Positions 6,695 to 16,263 of a stretch of 50,634 nt of DNA are shown here, one piece after another. Below the pieces are notes generated by a model. That model saw nothing but the letters and a program-made list of their open reading frames with translations, ran no database searches and was not told where the DNA came from. The number at the start of each line of letters is the position of its first letter. Position 1 is the stretch's first letter. Position numbers and translations under genes: made by a program. Origin of the DNA: Alphaproteobacteria bacterium (GTDB taxonomy: Bacteria; Pseudomonadota; Alphaproteobacteria; Sphingomonadales; Kordiimonadaceae); the NCBI GenBank assembly GCA_021774735.1, contig JAJFIS010000038.1, positions 1 through 50,634 of the forward strand, written 5' to 3'.

Positions 6695-8605
6695 ATGACC
6701 GATAGTCAGGGTACAAGCGAAGCAGTCGAAGAAAAACGCGGTTTTGAGGCCGAAGTTGCCAAGCTGCTGAAATTGATGGTTCACAGTGTTTATAGTGAGC
6801 GGGAAATTTTTCTGCGCGAATTAATATCTAATGCGTCCGATGCTTGTGACAAATTACGCTATGAAGCTTTGACCCAGCCAGAGCTGATCAAAGACAGCGG
6901 CGACTTTACCGTAGAAATTATCGCCGATAAAAAAGCGGGAACCCTGACCGTTCGCGATAATGGTATTGGTATGGGCCATGATGACCTGATCAGTAATCTG
7001 GGCACCATTGCGCGCTCGGGCACAGAAGGCTTCATGGATCAGTTCACCGGTGACGCCCAAAAAGACGTTCAGCTTATTGGTCAGTTTGGCGTTGGTTTCT
7101 ATTCGGTCTTTATGGTGTCTGACGATGTTGTTGTTACTAGCCGTCGCGCTGGCGACGATGAAGCCTGGCAGTGGCGCTCGGACGGTGAAGGTAGCTACAC
7201 CATGCGCCCGGCTGACGCCGACAGCGTTCGCGGCACTGAAATTATTCTTCATCTGAAAGAAGACGCCAAAGAATATCTCGAGCAAATACGCCTGCAAACA
7301 ATCATCAAAACTTACTCTGACCATATTGCTTTGCCCATTAGCCTTGCGGTTGTTGGGTCAGACGACGAAAAGACAGAAGAGCCGCTGATTGCCAATGAAG
7401 GCTCGGCGCTTTGGACCCGTACAAAGTCAGAAATTACGGAAGAGCAATATACAGAATTTTACCGCCACACCGGGCATGCTTATGATGAGCCGGCCCATAC
7501 CATTCACTATAAAGCGGAAGGCATGCAGGAATATAGCGTGCTTTTATTTGTGCCTAGTCAACGGCCAATGAACCTGTTTGAGAACCGCAAAAGCCCGGTG
7601 AAGCTATATGTGAAGCGGGTCTTTATTACTGATGAGACCCAAGAAATGCTCCCCGGTTGGCTGCGTTTTATGCATGGGATTATCGACAGTGAAGACTTAC
7701 CGCTGAATATCAGCCGAGAAATGCTGCAAAATAACCCTGTACTTGCCCGCATTTCAAAAGGCGTGACCAATAAGATATTGAGCGAGTTTGAAAAACTGGC
7801 CAGTAAAGACACAGAAAAATATGAAGCCTTATGGGAAAATTTTGGCGCTGTGATCAAGGAAGGCCTCTATGAAGATAGTGACCGCCGGGATGCGCTGCTC
7901 AAGATCAGTATGTTCCGCTCTACGGGTGTTGAGGGTTGGACGACATTGAGCGATTATGTGTCGCGGATGAAAGAGGGACAGGACAAAATTTATTATGTTA
8001 CCGGCGCTGACGAAGTGTCCGTGCGCAAAAGTCCGCAGTTAGAGGGCTTTAAGGCCAAAGGTATCGAAGTACTTCTGCTATCAGATACGGTTGATGATTT
8101 TTGGATGCAGATGGTAACTGAATTTGACGGTAAAGCCTTTCAATCTATTACCCGTGGTGCTGCGGACTTAAGCGGCATTGATAGCAGTGATACTGCTAAG
8201 GACACCGCAGATAAGGTTCCGGACAGTACTTTAACTGTTTTGACAACTTTGATTAAAGAACAGCTGGGTGACCGGGTATCGGACGTTAGGGCATCGGACC
8301 GGTTGGTTGAAACGGCGGTGTGCTTAGTGGCCGATGAAGGCGGAATGGATATCCACCTTGAGCGGATGCTGAAAGCAAATAGCCAGTTTGATGGCCTCAG
8401 CAAAAGGGCCTTAGAGATTAACCCCTCTCATAGCTTGGTGAAGGCGATGGCGGAACGCGCGAGCGGAGACGGTGCTATTGCAGCCCTTAGTGAACAAGTT
8501 GAACTTTTATACGATCAAGCGCGGATTTTGGAAGGCGAAACCCCTGATGACCCAGCAGCTTTTGCCGCACGGATGTCGGTTATTATGTCAGGCAGCATAG
8601 TTTAA
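6695..8605 (+). CDS. htpG: Molecular chaperone HtpG (Hsp90)
   Basis: This 636-residue protein is a full-length bacterial Hsp90, a cytosolic dimeric ATP-driven chaperone. The N-terminal GHKL ATPase shows E42 and N46 in RELISNASDACDKLR, the DNGIGM motif at 88-93 and the lid/glycine motif GQFGVGFYS at 129-137. The middle domain contains LPLNISREMLQ with the catalytic-loop arginine, and the C-terminal dimerisation region is intact. It is a single-gene unit between the DUF4340 gene and the flp gene, with its own RpoH promoter. The spacer after it contains AT-rich inverted repeats but no strong terminator. Confidence 0.97.
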   Translation: MTDSQGTSEAVEEKRGFEAEVAKLLKLMVHSVYSEREIFLRELISNASDACDKLRYEALTQPELIKDSGDFTVEIIADKKAGTLTVRDNGIGMGHDDLISNLGTIARSGTEGFMDQFTGDAQKDVQLIGQFGVGFYSVFMVSDDVVVTSRRAGDDEAWQWRSDGEGSYTMRPADADSVRGTEIILHLKEDAKEYLEQIRLQTIIKTYSDHIALPISLAVVGSDDEKTEEPLIANEGSALWTRTKSEITEEQYTEFYRHTGHAYDEPAHTIHYKAEGMQEYSVLLFVPSQRPMNLFENRKSPVKLYVKRVFITDETQEMLPGWLRFMHGIIDSEDLPLNISREMLQNNPVLARISKGVTNKILSEFEKLASKDTEKYEALWENFGAVIKEGLYEDSDRRDALLKISMFRSTGVEGWTTLSDYVSRMKEGQDKIYYVTGADEVSVRKSPQLEGFKAKGIEVLLLSDTVDDFWMQMVTEFDGKAFQSITRGAADLSGIDSSDTAKDTADKVPDSTLTVLTTLIKEQLGDRVSDVRASDRLVETAVCLVADEGGMDIHLERMLKANSQFDGLSKRALEINPSHSLVKAMAERASGDGAIAALSEQVELLYDQARILEGETPDDPAAFAARMSVIMSGSIV

Positions 8606-8728
8606 AAATATAGAGTTAAGCTGATAAATTGAAATTTTAATTCAAATATTAGCATTAATGAAATATTAATTTCCACCAAGGATGCTGAATTTGCTATAGT
8701 AGGGTACCAGACACCTAAGGAGGCTGCA

Positions 8729-8938
8729 TTGACCGGCAAGAAGTTGTCTATGCATGGAAAATTATTTCAGCGGATAAAGTTGTTTCGGCGATCAATATCT
8801 GGGGCGACAGCCATTGAATATGGCTTGATCGCTGCTATCATAGCAATCGGCTTAATTGCGGCTGTTGGCGGCGTGGCGGACCAAGTTGTTAGCCTGTTTA
8901 CCACTGTGGAAACAGGGCTTACGTCCGCGTTTAATTAG
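8729..8938 (+). CDS. Flp-type pilin (class IVb prepilin)
   Basis: This 69-residue protein has a basic leader of about 25 residues, the prepilin processing motif SG-ATAIEYG (cleavage after G, Glu at +5) and a hydrophobic helix LIAAIIAIGLIAAVGGVA, the hallmark of Flp/Fap pilins of tad systems. The start is TTG at 8729 because AAGGAGG at 8717-8723 is correctly spaced; an ATG 21 bases downstream has no such site. No tad assembly genes are in the window, so export would depend on a tad locus elsewhere. A short GAGCA/TGCTC hairpin at 8938-8951 follows, without a T run. Confidence 0.85.
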   Translation: MTGKKLSMHGKLFQRIKLFRRSISGATAIEYGLIAAIIAIGLIAAVGGVADQVVSLFTTVETGLTSAFN

Positions 8939-8943
8939 AGCAC

Positions 8944-9183
8944 TTATGCTCCAGCCATGGTGACTGGGGAGTTTGAGTATTCAGCTGGTGTAGTTTCCAT
9001 CGCTTCATTAATGCTGAGCTTAGCGGCGACAGTTACTCGGGCTTTGCGCACTTCTGATTTCATTGACGTAAGTTCATTCAGCTTGGTTTTAGGCTCATCT
9101 TTATGGCGCACTAAGGCTTCATCTAATGCCTCATTCAGCTGGTTCAAAAAGGCTAGCTGCAATTCAAGATCGACGGTTGGCAT
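8944..9183 (-). CDS. Small hypothetical protein
   Basis: This 79-residue protein is convergent with the flp gene. The start at 9183 is chosen because AGGAG precedes it by six bases; upstream in-frame ATGs lack such a site. The sequence is polar and probably largely helical (LELQLAFLNQLNEALDEAL followed by a Lys/Glu-rich stretch), with a Ser/Thr/Pro-rich tail, and no signal peptide or membrane segment. I recognise no family. The opposite strand is also open here, but it lacks a comparable ribosome binding site. Confidence 0.6.
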   Translation of the reverse strand: MPTVDLELQLAFLNQLNEALDEALVRHKDEPKTKLNELTSMKSEVRKARVTVAAKLSINEAMETTPAEYSNSPVTMAGA

Positions 9184-9346
9184 TGTTAACTCCTGTGTTT
9201 TACCCATGGCATCACAAGACAATTCAATTTTTATGCCATAAATTAACATATTGATATTATTGAGTTATTTTATGCTATATCAAAAAAATAGTATGTTTTA
9301 AGGCAAGGAATGCCGATGTACAGGCAAAGTTTGCAGCTTTAAAGGC

Positions 9347-10627
9347 TTAACTACGATAGTCACCATTGATGCTGATATAGCCATGGGTCAGGTCGCAGGT
9401 CCAGACCGTGGCACGGCCTTTTGCAATCCCTACATATGCGCGAATATCAATTTCATTTCCGCGCATATGGCCTTGAACTGGCATTTCATCATAATTTGGG
9501 CAGGCGGCACCATCAACTGCTATTAACGTCTCCCCTATCCAAATGCTAATTAGGTCTCTTTCAGCCAGTTCACCAGCTTTGCCGATAGCCATAATTATCC
9601 GCCCCCAGTTGGCATCCTCGCCGGCGATGGCGGTTTTAACCAGCGGGCTGTTGGCCACTGACAGGGCAATTTTTTTGGCAGCTAGGTCATTTTCGGCGCC
9701 TTCTATTGTGACGCTGACAAATTTGCTAGCCCCCTCACCGTCCCGCACAACTTGGTGGGCTAAATTGCGATTGACCGTAATAAACTTGGCTCTGAAATCA
9801 TCAAGTCGCGGGTCATTTGGGTCGGTTATTTGTGGGTGACGTACATTTTGACCCGTTGCAAAGGCCAAAACGGTATCGCTGGTGGAGGTGTCGCTATCAA
9901 CCGTAATACAATTAAAAGTGAGCTCGGTGGCCTCCTGCAACAGGCTTTGCAATACATTGGGACTAAGATTTGCATTGGTAAAAATAAAAGCCAGCATGGT
10001 TGCCATATCGGGCGCTATCATGCCGGATCCCTTTGCAATACCGCTTATCGCCACAGGCTCACCGTCAATTTCAGCCATTTCACAGGCACTTTTGGCAAAG
10101 GTATCGGTGGTTAAAATGGCGTCGGCGCCGTCTTGCCACTTGGCGCCGGATAGTGCCGCATTAATCTGCGCTATGCCGTCAACTATGGGAGCGGCGTTCA
10201 AAGGCTCTCCGATAACTCCGGTGGAGGCCAGCATGATCTGCTCGGGCTCACAGCCAACAACTGCCGCTGTTGCCTCAGCAGTGGCGCGAGCAGCATGTAG
10301 GCCTGCACTGCCGGTAAAGGCATTGGCATTACCGGCATTCACCACCAAGGCCCGAACATATTTTCCGCCAGTGTCTTTAAGCGAAGCGCGGCACCAATCA
10401 ACCGGCGCGGACGGACATCGCGACTTTGTGAAGACACCCGCAGCAACGGTGTCACGGTGCATAACCGCCAGCATTAAATCTAAGCGCCCTTGGTAGCGCA
10501 GACCTGCAGCTATTGCCCCCATTTCAAGCCCCGCGATAGGCAATAAATTGGGAAAAGACTTAGGGGCTAGGGGCGATTTGGGTGACGCAGTCATAGAGCA
10601 GCTATCTTTAATAATTTTAAGGTTCAT
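9347..10627 (-). CDS. argJ: Bifunctional glutamate N-acetyltransferase / ornithine acetyltransferase
   Basis: ArgJ moves the acetyl group from N-acetylornithine to glutamate in the cyclic arginine pathway and can also use acetyl-CoA. The 426-residue sequence shows VVNAGNANAFTG, the GMIAPDMATMLAFIFT segment holding the autocleavage site (ATML; nucleophile Thr210, splitting the precursor into alpha and beta chains) and the conserved end DLTHGYISINGDYRS. A start at 10594 (MTASPKSPLAPKSF) matches relatives better, but neither start has a strong ribosome binding site. It is divergent from secA, an arrangement familiar in alphaproteobacteria. Confidence 0.95.
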   Translation of the reverse strand: MNLKIIKDSCSMTASPKSPLAPKSFPNLLPIAGLEMGAIAAGLRYQGRLDLMLAVMHRDTVAAGVFTKSRCPSAPVDWCRASLKDTGGKYVRALVVNAGNANAFTGSAGLHAARATAEATAAVVGCEPEQIMLASTGVIGEPLNAAPIVDGIAQINAALSGAKWQDGADAILTTDTFAKSACEMAEIDGEPVAISGIAKGSGMIAPDMATMLAFIFTNANLSPNVLQSLLQEATELTFNCITVDSDTSTSDTVLAFATGQNVRHPQITDPNDPRLDDFRAKFITVNRNLAHQVVRDGEGASKFVSVTIEGAENDLAAKKIALSVANSPLVKTAIAGEDANWGRIIMAIGKAGELAERDLISIWIGETLIAVDGAACPNYDEMPVQGHMRGNEIDIRAYVGIAKGRATVWTCDLTHGYISINGDYRS

Positions 10628-10736
10628 GTTGAAAGTAGTGTGCGGATACTACTGATCCTTGGCAAGTAATTTTAATGGTGTATCAGATTAAAGGCCAAAT
10701 CCAGCCAACTTAAGACGCTTTAATTGGTTGGATAGG

Positions 10737-10765
10737 TTGACACTGCAGGTGGGGCTGCTTATCTG
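10737..10765 (+). promoter_or_regulatory. Probable secA promoter
   Basis: TTGACA at 10737-10742, a 17-base spacer, then TATCTG at 10760-10765: a perfect -35 and a partial -10. It lies about 90 bases before the secA ATG in the argJ-secA divergent spacer. I see nothing else convincing in that spacer. Confidence 0.5.
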
Positions 10766-10854
10766 TCTGATACTAATTAGTAAATATTTCCGGGACAGGG
10801 TGGCCCATTAAGTTTGGCCCGGGGGATTGAGTGTTTTGGGGCCGGGGAAACGAC

Positions 10855-13536
10855 ATGCTTGGACTAGGCAAAATTGCCAAAAAATTCTTTGGCTCTGCAA
10901 ATGAACGTTATTTGAAGACACTGCAGCCAACTGTGGACGCCATTAATGCACTTGAAGGCGAGATGCAGGCGCTCGACGACGCGGCACTTAAGGCCAAGAC
11001 AGTTGAATTCCGTGGTCGCTTAGAAGCAGGTGAAACGTTAGATGATCTGATCGTTGAAGCTTTTGCCGTGGTTCGTGAAGCCGCAGTTCGCTCACTTGGC
11101 CTAAGGCACTATGACGTTCAGCTGATTGGTGGCTTGGTTCTCAACGATGGTAGTATTGCCGAGATGAAAACCGGCGAAGGTAAAACGCTGGTGGCAACGC
11201 TCGCGGCCTACTTGAATGCGCTGTCCGGTAAAGGCTGTCATGTGGTGACGGTCAATGACTATTTGGCCACCCGCGATTCTGACTGGATGGGCAGTGTTTA
11301 TAGTTTTCTTGGTATGACCACAGGCGTCATCGTTAACGGTGTTGAAGATGATGAGCGCCGGGAAGCTTACGGCGCTGATATTACCTATGGCACCAATAAT
11401 GAATTCGGCTTCGATTATCTCCGTGACAATATGAAATTCCAAGAAGAGGATATGGTCCAGCGAGAGTTTAATTTTGCCATCGTCGATGAAGTAGATTCGA
11501 TTTTGGTGGACGAAGCTCGGACCCCTTTGATCATATCTGGCCCGACCGAGGATAAGTCCGAGCTATATGTCACTATCGATAAGGTCATCAAAAGCTTGAG
11601 CGACGATGACTATGAGAAAGATGAAAAATCTAAAAATGTCACCTTGACGGAAGAAGGTACTAGTCGGATAGAAGAAATTTTGACCGAGCAAGGTTTGCTG
11701 GCGACCAACCATCTTTATGATTATGAAAATGTTGCCGTCGTGCACCATGTTGAGCAGGCGCTGAAAGCCATCACCATGTTCGAGCGCGATACGGATTATA
11801 TCGTCAACGGGGGCCGGATTGTTATCATTGACGAATTCACCGGTCGGATGATGGAGGGCAGACGTTTTTCCAATGGTTTGCACCAAGCGATTGAAGCCAA
11901 AGAAGGGGTCGATATTAAGCCAGAAAACCAAACGCTGGCGTCGGTTACTTTCCAAAATTACTTCCGCATGTTCCCAAAACTTTCTGGCATGACCGGTACA
12001 GCGCTGACGGAAGCAGAAGAATTTGGAGAAATTTACGGGTTGGGCGTGGTGGAAATACCGACCCATGTGCCTGTTCAACGCTTTGATGAAAATGATGAAT
12101 TTTACCGCACGGCGGATGAAAAATATGATGCGATCATTGAAGAACTTGGGAAATGCCAAACCAGCGGCCAACCGGTGCTGGTCGGCACGGTATCGATTGA
12201 AAAATCAGAGCATTTGTCATCATTGCTGAAAAAAGCCAAGCTGAAGCACCAAGTGCTGAACGCCCGCTACCATGACCAGGAAGCTTCGATTGTGGCGCAA
12301 GCTGGTCGCTTCGGCGCCATCACAATCGCCACCAACATGGCTGGTCGCGGTACCGACATTCAACTGGGCGGCAACCCTGATATGCGGGTTGAGGATGAGC
12401 TGGCTAAGGTGGACGATGAAAGAAAACGTGCCAAAGCAGAGGTGCGTATTCGCAGCGAAGTTTCCGCCGAGAAAGAAAAGGTCATTGAGGCGGGCGGGCT
12501 GTATATTATTGCCACGGAACGCCACGAATCACGGCGTATCGACAATCAGCTGCGTGGTCGCTCAGGCCGTCAAGGGGACCCGGGGCGGACCAAGTTTTTC
12601 TTATCCCTTCAAGATGACTTGATGCGCATTTTTGGCCCGGAGCGCATGGACAGCATGTTGGTGCGCCTGGGCATTGAAGAAGGTGAAGCTATAATTTCGC
12701 CGTGGATTAATAAAGCGATTGAAAAAGCCCAAGCCAAGGTGGAAGCGCGGAACTATGACATCCGCAAAAATCTCGTGAAATATGACGATGTGATGAACGA
12801 GCAGCGCAAAGTGATCTATGAACAGCGCCGGGATGTTATGGCAGCGGAGAGCGTTGAGGAAGAAATTAAATATATGCGTAGCGACGTCATTGAAAGTATG
12901 GTTGCGCGCCATATACCCTTGAAAGCCTTTAAGGCCGATTGGAACATGGAAGGTCTGCAAAAAGATGTGCTTGAGCAATTAGGCATGGATTTACCCGTTG
13001 TTGCATGGGGCGATGAAGAAGGCCTTGACGAAGAAGGCATCACGGAACGCCTAGAAGACGCATCGATGAAAATGATGGCGTCGAAATTAGCAACCTGTGG
13101 CCCAGAGTATTGGCGCCATTTGGAAAAGTCATTTTTGCTACAAGTGATCGATCAGGAATGGAAAGATCACTTATCGAACCTTGATCATTTGCGCCAAAGC
13201 GTGGGGCTTAGGGCATACGGTCAGCGCGACCCACTGAATGAATATAAGTCAGAAGGCTTCAGCCTGTTTGAGGGCATGATGAATCATACTCGCGAATCAG
13301 TAACCAAAGTTCTTGCGCTCATTCAGTTCGAAGCGGAAACGCCTGATCCATCTATACTTCAGCGCAGCAAACCTGTTGGCCGAGAAGAACATGTTAATCC
13401 GCAAACTGGTGAAAATGAAATGGCTTCTGGCGGTATTGACACCAATGACCCCTCAAGCTGGGGTAAGGTTTCACGCAACGCACCCTGCCCTTGTGGTTCG
13501 GGCACGAAATATAAGCATTGCCACGGCGCGATCTAA
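10855..13536 (+). CDS. secA: Preprotein translocase ATPase SecA
   Basis: SecA is the motor that pushes unfolded preproteins through SecYEG. The 893-residue protein has Walker A GEGKT at about 107-111, a DEAD-like Walker B ([18 protein letters not shown]), the helicase motifs [13 protein letters not shown] and [13 protein letters not shown], and a C-terminal zinc-binding tail [14 protein letters not shown] (Cys878, Cys880, Cys889, His890) that binds SecB or the ribosome. The ATG at 10855 is chosen over an in-frame GTG at 10831 because it gives the usual N-terminus ([18 protein letters not shown]) and follows a GGGGA site. Confidence 0.97.
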   Translation: MLGLGKIAKKFFGSANERYLKTLQPTVDAINALEGEMQALDDAALKAKTVEFRGRLEAGETLDDLIVEAFAVVREAAVRSLGLRHYDVQLIGGLVLNDGSIAEMKTGEGKTLVATLAAYLNALSGKGCHVVTVNDYLATRDSDWMGSVYSFLGMTTGVIVNGVEDDERREAYGADITYGTNNEFGFDYLRDNMKFQEEDMVQREFNFAIVDEVDSILVDEARTPLIISGPTEDKSELYVTIDKVIKSLSDDDYEKDEKSKNVTLTEEGTSRIEEILTEQGLLATNHLYDYENVAVVHHVEQALKAITMFERDTDYIVNGGRIVIIDEFTGRMMEGRRFSNGLHQAIEAKEGVDIKPENQTLASVTFQNYFRMFPKLSGMTGTALTEAEEFGEIYGLGVVEIPTHVPVQRFDENDEFYRTADEKYDAIIEELGKCQTSGQPVLVGTVSIEKSEHLSSLLKKAKLKHQVLNARYHDQEASIVAQAGRFGAITIATNMAGRGTDIQLGGNPDMRVEDELAKVDDERKRAKAEVRIRSEVSAEKEKVIEAGGLYIIATERHESRRIDNQLRGRSGRQGDPGRTKFFLSLQDDLMRIFGPERMDSMLVRLGIEEGEAIISPWINKAIEKAQAKVEARNYDIRKNLVKYDDVMNEQRKVIYEQRRDVMAAESVEEEIKYMRSDVIESMVARHIPLKAFKADWNMEGLQKDVLEQLGMDLPVVAWGDEEGLDEEGITERLEDASMKMMASKLATCGPEYWRHLEKSFLLQVIDQEWKDHLSNLDHLRQSVGLRAYGQRDPLNEYKSEGFSLFEGMMNHTRESVTKVLALIQFEAETPDPSILQRSKPVGREEHVNPQTGENEMASGGIDTNDPSSWGKVSRNAPCPCGSGTKYKHCHGAI

Positions 13537-13616
13537 CGCATTTGATGGAAAACTTGTGTATTTACTCTGTATATGATTCAATGGTAGTTGATATTTGAAT
13601 TGGAAAGGGTGCAATC

Positions 13617-14099
13617 ATGGATAACCATTTGGTCGTGTTAAAGCTTTTCATAGATGGATTAGGGCTCGAGTTTAATATTGAGTCAGTTAATCATCGCAAA
13701 GCACTCCAAAAAGCAGTTTACTTAGGTCAACAAAAAGTAGATTTGGGCTATAAATATAGTTGGTATTTGAGAGGCCCATATAGCCCAGCATTGACGCAAG
13801 ATTATTTTGAACTTGAAGCTTATGACAACATTCAAGATGTGACAAATGGGAAATCGCTTAGGAGTGATATTGTGGAAAAATTAGGAAGCCTAAAGGTGCT
13901 TTTTACCACAAACAAACCAAGTGATATGAAGTCTCATGATTGGCTTGAATTATTATGCAGTATACATTTTTTGATGACCACTTCGAATAAAACAAAAGGT
14001 GATACTAAAAAAACGATTACTGAACAAAAAAACCATTTAATAAAGAATTTTGATACTGCATATAGTAATTTGAATAACTTTCTCCCTCTAAATAGATAA
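13617..14099 (+). CDS. YwgA-like protein, partner of the HD hydrolase
   Basis: This 160-residue protein has no enzyme motif that I can see. The pattern RKALQKAVYLGQQ followed by YSWYLRGPYSPALTQDYFEL resembles, from memory, Bacillus YwgA ('RK.LQK.iY' and 'GPYS..L'), a family often encoded beside an HD phosphohydrolase (YwfO). That is exactly the arrangement here: the HD gene starts two bases after this stop. The start at 13617 follows a GGAAAGG-type site. Base composition is visibly AT-richer than secA upstream, and codon use shifts to A/T endings, suggesting acquisition by transfer. Function is unknown; a small adaptor or regulator of the HD enzyme is inference. Confidence 0.65.
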   Translation: MDNHLVVLKLFIDGLGLEFNIESVNHRKALQKAVYLGQQKVDLGYKYSWYLRGPYSPALTQDYFELEAYDNIQDVTNGKSLRSDIVEKLGSLKVLFTTNKPSDMKSHDWLELLCSIHFLMTTSNKTKGDTKKTITEQKNHLIKNFDTAYSNLNNFLPLNR

Positions 14100-14101
14100 T
14101 T

Positions 14102-15514
14102 ATGCATAGATTGAAAGTTGAAAAATGTGTCACTGATGCAGTCCATGGCACTATTGAGCTGACGCCCGTTGAGGTTGATTTAATTTCGTCTCCTACGTTT
14201 CGTAGGCTTCATAACATACGTCAATTAGGCCTTACACATTTGGTCTTTCCTACAGCAAGCTACTCAAGACATTCGCATTCATTAGGCGCATGTCATGTTG
14301 CGAAGCAGATGTTTAAATCAATTAATCGGAAGTTAGAAAGCTCGAGACAAATTGATGAAAAAAAATTGCAAGAATATAGAATTGCAGCTTTGCTACATGA
14401 CATAGGACACTACCCTTTTTCTCATACATTTGAGCATGCTTTAAAAAAATATTATAATAATTCAAATCTTTTGAATGGGGGTGAAAATAACGTATCTACA
14501 GCTTTCGATCATGAGCAAGTAGGGGCTAAAATATTAATTTCAGATAGACACATAATAGAAATACTCAGTAAACATGACATTGACCCACAAGCAATAGAAA
14601 ATATTTTTAGGCCCAAAGAGCCAGGTGTATTATCTGCTATAATAAGCTCAGATTTGGATTGTGATCGTTTAGATTATTTAATGCGGACGGCTCTTCATAC
14701 AGGAAATCCATTTGGTAATGTTGATATAAACTATATTATTTCTCAGTGCGCATTAGATAGTAAAGATCAGCTTTGTCTGACACACAGAGCAAAAAAATCG
14801 GCAGACCATTTTTTGACATCGAGGTATTTTGACTACGCCCAAGGACCATTCAATAAAACCGTAGTAGCTTTAGAATATGCGCTAGAGATGGCAATAAAAA
14901 AGTTGTTAAAATTGGATATTTTAGATTGTTCGTCAGAAAAGATATCTAAAATGATAGTTAATTCTGATTGGTATAATTTTACCGATGATAAAATGATAAC
15001 CCTACTTAGAACGACATTCTATGACAATGCTAGAGAATTAGAAAAGGATGGAAGCATTCTGCATTTTAATGCAATTCTTCAAAGGCAGCCTGCTAAGTTA
15101 GCATGGTCAGTCGAAAATTTATCTAAAGATGATAAAGATAGAGAAAACCATAAACTGAAAAAAAATCTTGTTAAGGCAGCTGTTGATTCTTTTATTACGG
15201 AAAAAGGGTTAAGGGAAGAATGCATATTTGTTTGGGATGTCACTCTCCAAATTACTAAGATGGGGGGTCGTAACCGCACACAAATTCCGGTAGAAGATAG
15301 TAGCAAGGGTGTTGACGATCAATCTGGGCAGTTAATACGTATACTAAGTAGTGATGCTCTAGAAAGTACATTATTAGTAGATGACCCTTGCACTATCTCT
15401 CATATTCTTAGAGAATCTTCGTATCAAAGTTTACGTGTTTACTGTTATGAGGAAGAAAATCATAATTTGGGAAATGAATTAAACACATATATTAATAGTG
15501 AATTATCTAAATAA
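14102..15514 (+). CDS. HD-domain phosphohydrolase (dNTPase-like, YwfO/EF1143 type)
   Basis: This 470-residue protein carries the motif series of dGTPase-like HD enzymes: FRRLHNIRQLGLTHLVFP (33-50), SRHSHSLG with metal ligand His59, LLHDIGHYPFSH with His99-Asp100, and SSDLDCDRLDYLMRTA (182-197), which supplies the last metal Asp. Relatives hydrolyse dNTPs or other nucleotides. The C-terminal half from about 300 is unlike anything I recognise. It is coupled to the YwgA-like gene and shares its AT-rich composition. Metal ligands appear intact, so activity is expected; the substrate is unknown. A nucleotide-depleting, defence-like role is possible but not shown. Confidence 0.8.
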   Translation: MHRLKVEKCVTDAVHGTIELTPVEVDLISSPTFRRLHNIRQLGLTHLVFPTASYSRHSHSLGACHVAKQMFKSINRKLESSRQIDEKKLQEYRIAALLHDIGHYPFSHTFEHALKKYYNNSNLLNGGENNVSTAFDHEQVGAKILISDRHIIEILSKHDIDPQAIENIFRPKEPGVLSAIISSDLDCDRLDYLMRTALHTGNPFGNVDINYIISQCALDSKDQLCLTHRAKKSADHFLTSRYFDYAQGPFNKTVVALEYALEMAIKKLLKLDILDCSSEKISKMIVNSDWYNFTDDKMITLLRTTFYDNARELEKDGSILHFNAILQRQPAKLAWSVENLSKDDKDRENHKLKKNLVKAAVDSFITEKGLREECIFVWDVTLQITKMGGRNRTQIPVEDSSKGVDDQSGQLIRILSSDALESTLLVDDPCTISHILRESSYQSLRVYCYEEENHNLGNELNTYINSELSK

Positions 15515-15533
15515 TTTCTGAAAGAGAAATAAT

Positions 15534-16130
15534 ATGGGATATTTTCCAGGACTTGAAGAGGGCTCACACTTAACCGATGTATTTAAGAAATTTGGCATGG
15601 GGCTGGAAAATCTTACCGCTTTTCACGATGATATTCTGCGGGGGGAAAGCGAGCTGACCATCGCTGAGCGCGAACTGATAGCTGCTTTTGTATCCGCCAG
15701 CAATGATTGTCAGTTTTGCTATAATGCCCATAAGGTTTATGCGGTTTCTTTTGGTATTGACGAAAATGTCTTCGACGCTCTGATTGCTGATGTGGACAGT
15801 GCGCCCATTGATGAAAAGTTGAAGCCTATCTTGAAATATTGCCGCAAGCTTACCCTGACGCCGTCCAAGATGGTGCAGGGTGATGTAGACAGTGTGATGG
15901 CTGCTGGTTGGGGCGGCGAGGCCCTACATACAGCGGTTCTGGTCACGGGGCTTTTTAATTTGATGAACCGCATTATCTTCAGCCATGGTTTGCCAAGTAA
16001 CGAATCTGCTTATTCAGAGCGAAAAAGCACTATTTTAGAGCGCTCGCTTAAAGACCGCACCGCTGCGAATAGTGCAGATATTGGCAGTAAGCCCTATGCA
16101 GATTTTGCAAAAATGGTTAAAAATAAGTAA
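15534..16130 (+). CDS. AhpD-like / carboxymuconolactone decarboxylase family peroxidase-related protein
   Basis: This 198-residue, all-helical cytosolic protein contains the AhpD core: TIAERELIAAFVSASNDCQFC with Cys59 and Cys62, and His66 in YNAHKVY. The CxxC-x3-His site is the redox and proton-relay centre of alkylhydroperoxidase D-like proteins. The family is broad and its members act in peroxide reduction or unknown chemistry. It begins 19 bases after the HD gene, but base composition returns to that of the host chromosome, so it is probably a resident gene next to the acquired cassette rather than part of it. Confidence 0.85.
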   Translation: MGYFPGLEEGSHLTDVFKKFGMGLENLTAFHDDILRGESELTIAERELIAAFVSASNDCQFCYNAHKVYAVSFGIDENVFDALIADVDSAPIDEKLKPILKYCRKLTLTPSKMVQGDVDSVMAAGWGGEALHTAVLVTGLFNLMNRIIFSHGLPSNESAYSERKSTILERSLKDRTAANSADIGSKPYADFAKMVKNK

Positions 16131-16174
16131 TAATATCAATTAGTTAATTTGTTATTTTCGAATTTCTATATAAC

Positions 16175-16200
16175 TGAACCATGCATGAACGAAGCTATCA
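16175..16200 (+). promoter_or_regulatory. 26-base shared upstream element, copy 1
   Basis: The stretch beginning TGAACCATGCATGAACGAAG matches 22 of 26 bases with the element at 17363-17388. Each sits 55-65 bases before a gene for a secreted protein. It may be a binding site for a common regulator. Confidence 0.45.
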
Positions 16201-16263
16201 GACTTCGCTCAGCTGCAGTAAGCTAAAGTTCTTCCTACGCTACACAAGCCAAAGGAGGACATT

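Noticed and set aside
8957-9241. Plus-strand open frame opposite the small minus-strand gene
   Set aside because: No ribosome binding site; the minus-strand frame has AGGAG at correct spacing.
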